In this document: positions 60,493 through 64,000 of the stretch, one piece after another
How the letters are laid out: every line of letters starts with the position of its first letter
Position numbering within the stretch: position 1 is the first letter of the stretch
DNA from: Kordia sp039026955
GTDB taxonomy: Bacteria > Bacteroidota > Bacteroidia > Flavobacteriales > Flavobacteriaceae
Assembly (NCBI GenBank): GCA_039026955.1
Contig: JBCCLH010000001.1
Coordinates: 62,001-126,000, forward strand
DNA length: 64,000 nt
Reading direction: 5' to 3'
Made by a program: the position numbers and the translations under genes
The notes under the pieces: generated by a model
Told to the model about the DNA's origin: nothing
The model's input: only the letters and a program-made list of their open reading frames with translations
Database searches by the model: none

Positions 60493-61989
60493 ATGAAAAA
60501 TTCACTTTTTATACTCTTCATAGCAACAATGCTTTTTTCTTGCGATGATAAAAAATCGGTTACAGACACAGCAGCTAACAAAGTGGTGAATCCAACAGAA
60601 GTTGAATTAATTCTAAAAGATTACAATCCCGATGTGCATAAAAATTTCATCAATATTTTGATTGTAGACGATATTAAGTCCATAACAAAGCAATTAAAAA
60701 TTTCTGATGATGGAATTGTTAACTATTTTCCCGCGATCCAAAATAAAAAGGAATTGCTGATTAGTTATGATGACAGAGAGTTTTCTCAAATTATTAGTCC
60801 TGGAGAAAAATTAATTATTTCTGTTCGTATTGAAGAGTTTCTGAATTGGTCAAAATTTGAAAATTTTAAGGTTGAAGGCATACATAAAGAAACGAATCAT
60901 GCTTTATTAAAACATACTTTTTTTATCAATAATCTTTTAAAAAAATCAACAAGTGCTTTTTCCGTAGATAGTCTTAACGATATTAATTTATACAAAAACA
61001 AGCGTATACAAGAAATGCATGATCAGCTTTCTAAGTTTGATTCACTAGTTAGCCAAAATAATAATACTGATGCAACTTTTACAAATTGGGGGAAATTACA
61101 AATTAAGTACAGTGCCGGAAGTGATTTAAGTGTATATCCGTTTATGGGTAAGCGAAGTTTGGATTTAGATGCGGAAAGCGATTATTTTACATTTGTAAAC
61201 GAAATAGGATTTAATGTCGCTACAGAAGTTACTTATAAAGCCTACTTAAATTATTTAGCAACCTTAACTAGTTTATACAATATTGTTGGGAATTTGAGCA
61301 ATTCATACAGTCAAAAAAGGGAACAATTAAAAAAAGATTGGCCAACACCTTATTTTTTGAAAGTACAGCTAATCAAACAACTTCCAAAAGGAAAAGATCG
61401 TGACATCATAATGGCAAACTTCTATAAAAATGAAATCCGATTATCTAATTACACAGGAAATAAAATACCAAACAACTACCTCGATACGTTGAAGCTGTAC
61501 ACAAATCCGTTGTATGTAGATGCAATACTGAACAAACAACTTACAGCACAAAAATCTATAAAGACCTTGATTCAAAATTATGATGTAAGCGAAAAAGAAA
61601 AAAATGAACTATTGAAGATCTATGAAAACACCAAAGGCAAGGTTGTATTTCACGATTTTTGGGCTACTTGGTGCGGACCTTGCATGCGAGAATTGGAACA
61701 TTATAATACCCTCATTGAATCAACCGATACAGATATAGTCTATATTTTTTATGGAGTTCACATGCAGACCAACGATTGGGAAAAAACCATAAAAGAACGT
61801 AACCTTAAAGGAAATCATTACCTGCTTTCAAAAAATCAACTGGCGTTCTTTGAAAAATATTTTGGTGTACGTAGTTATCCACACCACCAAATCATCAACT
61901 CTAAAGGATACATTGTTAATGAGCAAATTCCAAATTTAAATTCTTATAGTCTTGATAAAATTATTGAATTAATCGAAAAGAATAAATAG
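60493..61989 (+). CDS. TlpA-type thioredoxin-fold lipoprotein, copy 2
   Basis: 498 residues from ATG 60493, the start of a lipoprotein signal peptide (SLFILFIATMLFSCDD); the 41-codon upstream extension has no signal-like sequence and is rejected. A long N-terminal helical domain is followed by the thioredoxin domain with Cys394-Gly-Pro-Cys397 in FWATWCGPCMRE and the cis-Pro loop RSYPHHQIINS. Same overall plan as the gene before it, but the N-terminal domains are only weakly alike. Likely a periplasmic thiol-disulfide reductase; partner unknown. Convergent with recQ. Confidence 0.87.
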   Translation: MKNSLFILFIATMLFSCDDKKSVTDTAANKVVNPTEVELILKDYNPDVHKNFINILIVDDIKSITKQLKISDDGIVNYFPAIQNKKELLISYDDREFSQIISPGEKLIISVRIEEFLNWSKFENFKVEGIHKETNHALLKHTFFINNLLKKSTSAFSVDSLNDINLYKNKRIQEMHDQLSKFDSLVSQNNNTDATFTNWGKLQIKYSAGSDLSVYPFMGKRSLDLDAESDYFTFVNEIGFNVATEVTYKAYLNYLATLTSLYNIVGNLSNSYSQKREQLKKDWPTPYFLKVQLIKQLPKGKDRDIIMANFYKNEIRLSNYTGNKIPNNYLDTLKLYTNPLYVDAILNKQLTAQKSIKTLIQNYDVSEKEKNELLKIYENTKGKVVFHDFWATWCGPCMRELEHYNTLIESTDTDIVYIFYGVHMQTNDWEKTIKERNLKGNHYLLSKNQLAFFEKYFGVRSYPHHQIINSKGYIVNEQIPNLNSYSLDKIIELIEKNK

Positions 61990-62019
61990 GTTTTCAGAAT
62001 ACGGTTTTTATGCACTTTT

Positions 62020-63999
62020 TTAAGAATTCCCACCATCCAAAATCATCAAACCAATTTTGATAGTATTGTATGAAATTGCTTCTTGAAAATGCTCAAAATA
62101 AGGACGTAATGTTCCAGGATGTTCCAGCTCTTCTTTGGCTTTTCGAATGCTTTCCAAATCATGTTTGTCGATAAACTGATGCAGATCGATTTCTTTTCCT
62201 GCAGTATGTAATTTGAAAATATGTGAAAAAATGGTGCTTTCGGCTAAATTTCGTTCTACAGAAATATCTTCAATAGATAAACCTGATTGCAATAACTCAT
62301 AGGTTTTTTGTATCGTATCTACTTTTCGCTTCTTTTTCTTCTCCTCAGAAAAACTGATAATTTCTTTAATAAACGTATGCCCGTAATTCATCATTTTCAC
62401 GCGACCGACACCATTAATGCGAATAAATTCTTCATCCGACATTGGTCGTTCTGCTTCCATTTCACGCAGCGTAGCATCACTAAAAACTTGATAGGCAGGC
62501 ACGCCTTCTTCACGAGCAATATCTAAGCGCAATGCGCGCAAACGTTCAAATAAAGAATTTTTAGAAGCTTTTGGCTTTTGCTTTTTCTGTACTTCTTTTT
62601 CTTTTTCGGCGGCTACCAAATTCGCTAGTGAAACTTTTTTTCCTTTAAACAATACTTCTTTTGCAAATTCGGTCAACTTTAAGGTGTTGCGTTCGTGAAA
62701 AGCAATCTCCAAAAACCCTTGATTGATAAGTTGTGTAATATACTGTTTCCAATCTTGCCAAGCGATTTCTTTGGCAATTCCGTAGGTTTTTAAGCTTTGA
62801 TACCCTTTGTCGTACACTGCACTATTTTGGGCGCCACGCAATACGTCAATCACAGTGCCAATAGGTTCTTCGCCTTTTACGCGCGCTACGGCAGATAAGG
62901 CTTTTTGAGCGATAATTGTTCCATCAAAAAACTGTGGCGGATTCAAACACACATCACAATTGCCACAATCTTCAGTAACCATTTCTCCAAAATAATTGAG
63001 CAACACTCTACGGCGACAACTTAGTGCATCTGCATACTCTTTCATACGATCGAGTTTTGCCAATTGTACTTCTGCATTTCCGGAACTTTCAGCAAACTTT
63101 TTCAATTGAATGATATCACCATAACTATGAAAAAGCAGTGTGTCCGAAGGCAATCCGTCACGTCCTGCACGTCCGATTTCCTGATAATACCCTTCTATAT
63201 TTTTAGGGAGATTGTAATGAATTACCCAACGCACATTCGATTTGTCAATTCCCATCCCAAAAGCAATCGTTGCACAAATCACTTGGTTCGTATCGTTGAT
63301 AAAATCCTCTTGAATTTTAGCGCGAAGTTCATGCCCAATTCCTGCGTGATAGGCAACCGCATTGATGTTTACCTGCTGCAATTTTTCTGCGACACTTTCC
63401 GTAGCTTTTCGACTCAAACAATAAATAATACCACTTTCATTCGGGCGATCTTCTATAAAATTGATAATATGTTTGATACGATTATTTGCAGGACGCACTT
63501 CCAACTTTAAATTCTTCCGATCAAACGAAGCAATATGTTGTGTAGCATGCGGAATGTTCAATTGATTCGCGATATCTTCACGCGTAGCTTTGTCGGCAGT
63601 TGCAGTCAATGCAATAATCGGAACCTTTGGAAAACGCTTCTTCAAATAGCCAAGATTGGTGTAGGCTGGACGAAAATCATGTCCCCACGAAGAAATACAA
63701 TGTGCTTCGTCAATTGCAATCAAACTAATTGGCTGACTCGTAAAAATATACTCCAAATACGAGAGACTTTCAGGCGCTGTATACAACAACTTAATTTCAC
63801 CTTTTTCAATCCGCGAATAAATAGCTTGTTGTTCACTTTCAGATTGACTGCTATTCAAATACGCTGCAGGAATTCCGTTCGTCGTCAAACCATCTACTTG
63901 ATCTTTCATCAAAGCGATTAATGGTGAAATCACAATTGTAATGCCTTCCAACAAAATTGCTGGCAACTGATAACAAATGGATTTTCCGCCACCTGTGGG
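62020..63999 (-). CDS. recQ: ATP-dependent DNA helicase RecQ, 5' end cut by window
   Basis: 659 residues are visible; the frame is open to the window end and begins inside the Walker A motif (TGGGKSICYQ), so perhaps 40-60 residues are missing. In order: DEAH box in AIDEAHCIS, SAT-like ALTATAD, helicase C with VAYHAGIGHELRAKIQEDF and YYQEIGRAGRDG, zinc-binding CRRRVLLNYFGE with CGNCDVC, winged-helix RQC, HRDC (FERLRALRLDIAREEGVPAYQVFSDATLREM), and an extra C-terminal HTH (LLQSGLSIEDISVERNLAESTIFSHI). It unwinds recombination and replication intermediates. Confidence 0.95.
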   Translation of the reverse strand, partial: PTGGGKSICYQLPAILLEGITIVISPLIALMKDQVDGLTTNGIPAAYLNSSQSESEQQAIYSRIEKGEIKLLYTAPESLSYLEYIFTSQPISLIAIDEAHCISSWGHDFRPAYTNLGYLKKRFPKVPIIALTATADKATREDIANQLNIPHATQHIASFDRKNLKLEVRPANNRIKHIINFIEDRPNESGIIYCLSRKATESVAEKLQQVNINAVAYHAGIGHELRAKIQEDFINDTNQVICATIAFGMGIDKSNVRWVIHYNLPKNIEGYYQEIGRAGRDGLPSDTLLFHSYGDIIQLKKFAESSGNAEVQLAKLDRMKEYADALSCRRRVLLNYFGEMVTEDCGNCDVCLNPPQFFDGTIIAQKALSAVARVKGEEPIGTVIDVLRGAQNSAVYDKGYQSLKTYGIAKEIAWQDWKQYITQLINQGFLEIAFHERNTLKLTEFAKEVLFKGKKVSLANLVAAEKEKEVQKKQKPKASKNSLFERLRALRLDIAREEGVPAYQVFSDATLREMEAERPMSDEEFIRINGVGRVKMMNYGHTFIKEIISFSEEKKKKRKVDTIQKTYELLQSGLSIEDISVERNLAESTIFSHIFKLHTAGKEIDLHQFIDKHDLESIRKAKEELEHPGTLRPYFEHFQEAISYNTIKIGLMILDGGNS

Positions 64000-64000
64000 C

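Noticed and set aside
1..64000. tRNA or rRNA genes
   Set aside because: The intergenic regions were read for TTCGA-type T-loops and acceptor stems; none was found.

Overview
This is an AT-rich stretch of chromosome from a Bacteroidota bacterium, very probably a marine Flavobacteriaceae. The evidence is two proteins with type IX secretion (T9SS) C-terminal sorting domains, promoters of the Bacteroidota form TTTG-N19-22-TAnnTTTG, weak Shine-Dalgarno sequences, a flavobacterial-type proteorhodopsin divergent from blh, SusC/FecA-style TonB receptor architecture, and many short intergenic repeats like those known in this family. The genus cannot be fixed from the window; Kordia-like genomes are one possibility. 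No rRNA, tRNA, CRISPR array, transposase or prophage was seen. The first and last genes (an actin/Hsp70-like ATPase and recQ) are cut by the window edges.

Layout. 1-4.8 kb: a three-gene unit of an actin-fold ATPase, a membrane-spanning protein with a signal peptide, and a membrane-anchored coiled-coil protein; function unknown. 6.1-13.9 kb: an iron-acquisition-type locus (DUF4856 lipoprotein, imelysin, HTTM protein, TonB receptor, second HTTM protein). 14.1-22.7 kb: an ECF sigma factor with a TPR-bearing membrane anti-sigma candidate, divergent from a subtilisin-like lipoprotein and a periplasmic TPR-CHAT protein, followed by a YadA-head adhesin-like protein and a T9SS protein. A bipartite promoter motif is shared by the subtilase-CHAT and adhesin-T9SS operons, suggesting one regulon. 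22.9-27.5 kb: sugar-nucleotide epimerase and a GT39/LAB_N/GT2 envelope-glycan operon. 27.9-28.7 kb: ArsR regulator plus DUF6428, apparently the remnant of an arsenic operon. 28.7-30.2 kb: a geneless stretch with repeats and a candidate structured RNA.

30.2-63.9 kb is mostly housekeeping: a five-gene operon (methyltransferase, AI-2E family, TrmH-type methylase, cpREC, DUF4159), DUF1223, rsmE, tsaD, tamB, pfkA-gap, an N-acetylglucosamine-kinase-like gene, guaC, an RluA-type synthase, panB, a BASS transporter, sdaA, blh and proteorhodopsin, dnaK, a T9SS lectin/HYR protein, two TlpA-type lipoproteins and recQ. pfkA and sdaA share a 16-bp element at almost the same distance from their start codons, which would link glycolysis to serine breakdown.

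The intergenic DNA is unusually informative. At least four kinds of terminal-inverted-repeat element (MITE-like), a REP-like family keyed on CGTCATTGCGAG, a 43-44 bp dispersed repeat and degenerate minisatellites carrying an AGCGNAGCGACC core sit between genes. Strongest leads: the sigma/CHAT/subtilase module with its shared promoter motif, the pfkA/sdaA operator, the actin-like ATPase cluster, the minus-strand structured RNA at 29.42-29.56 kb, and a C-type lectin domain apparently inserted inside a HYR domain.
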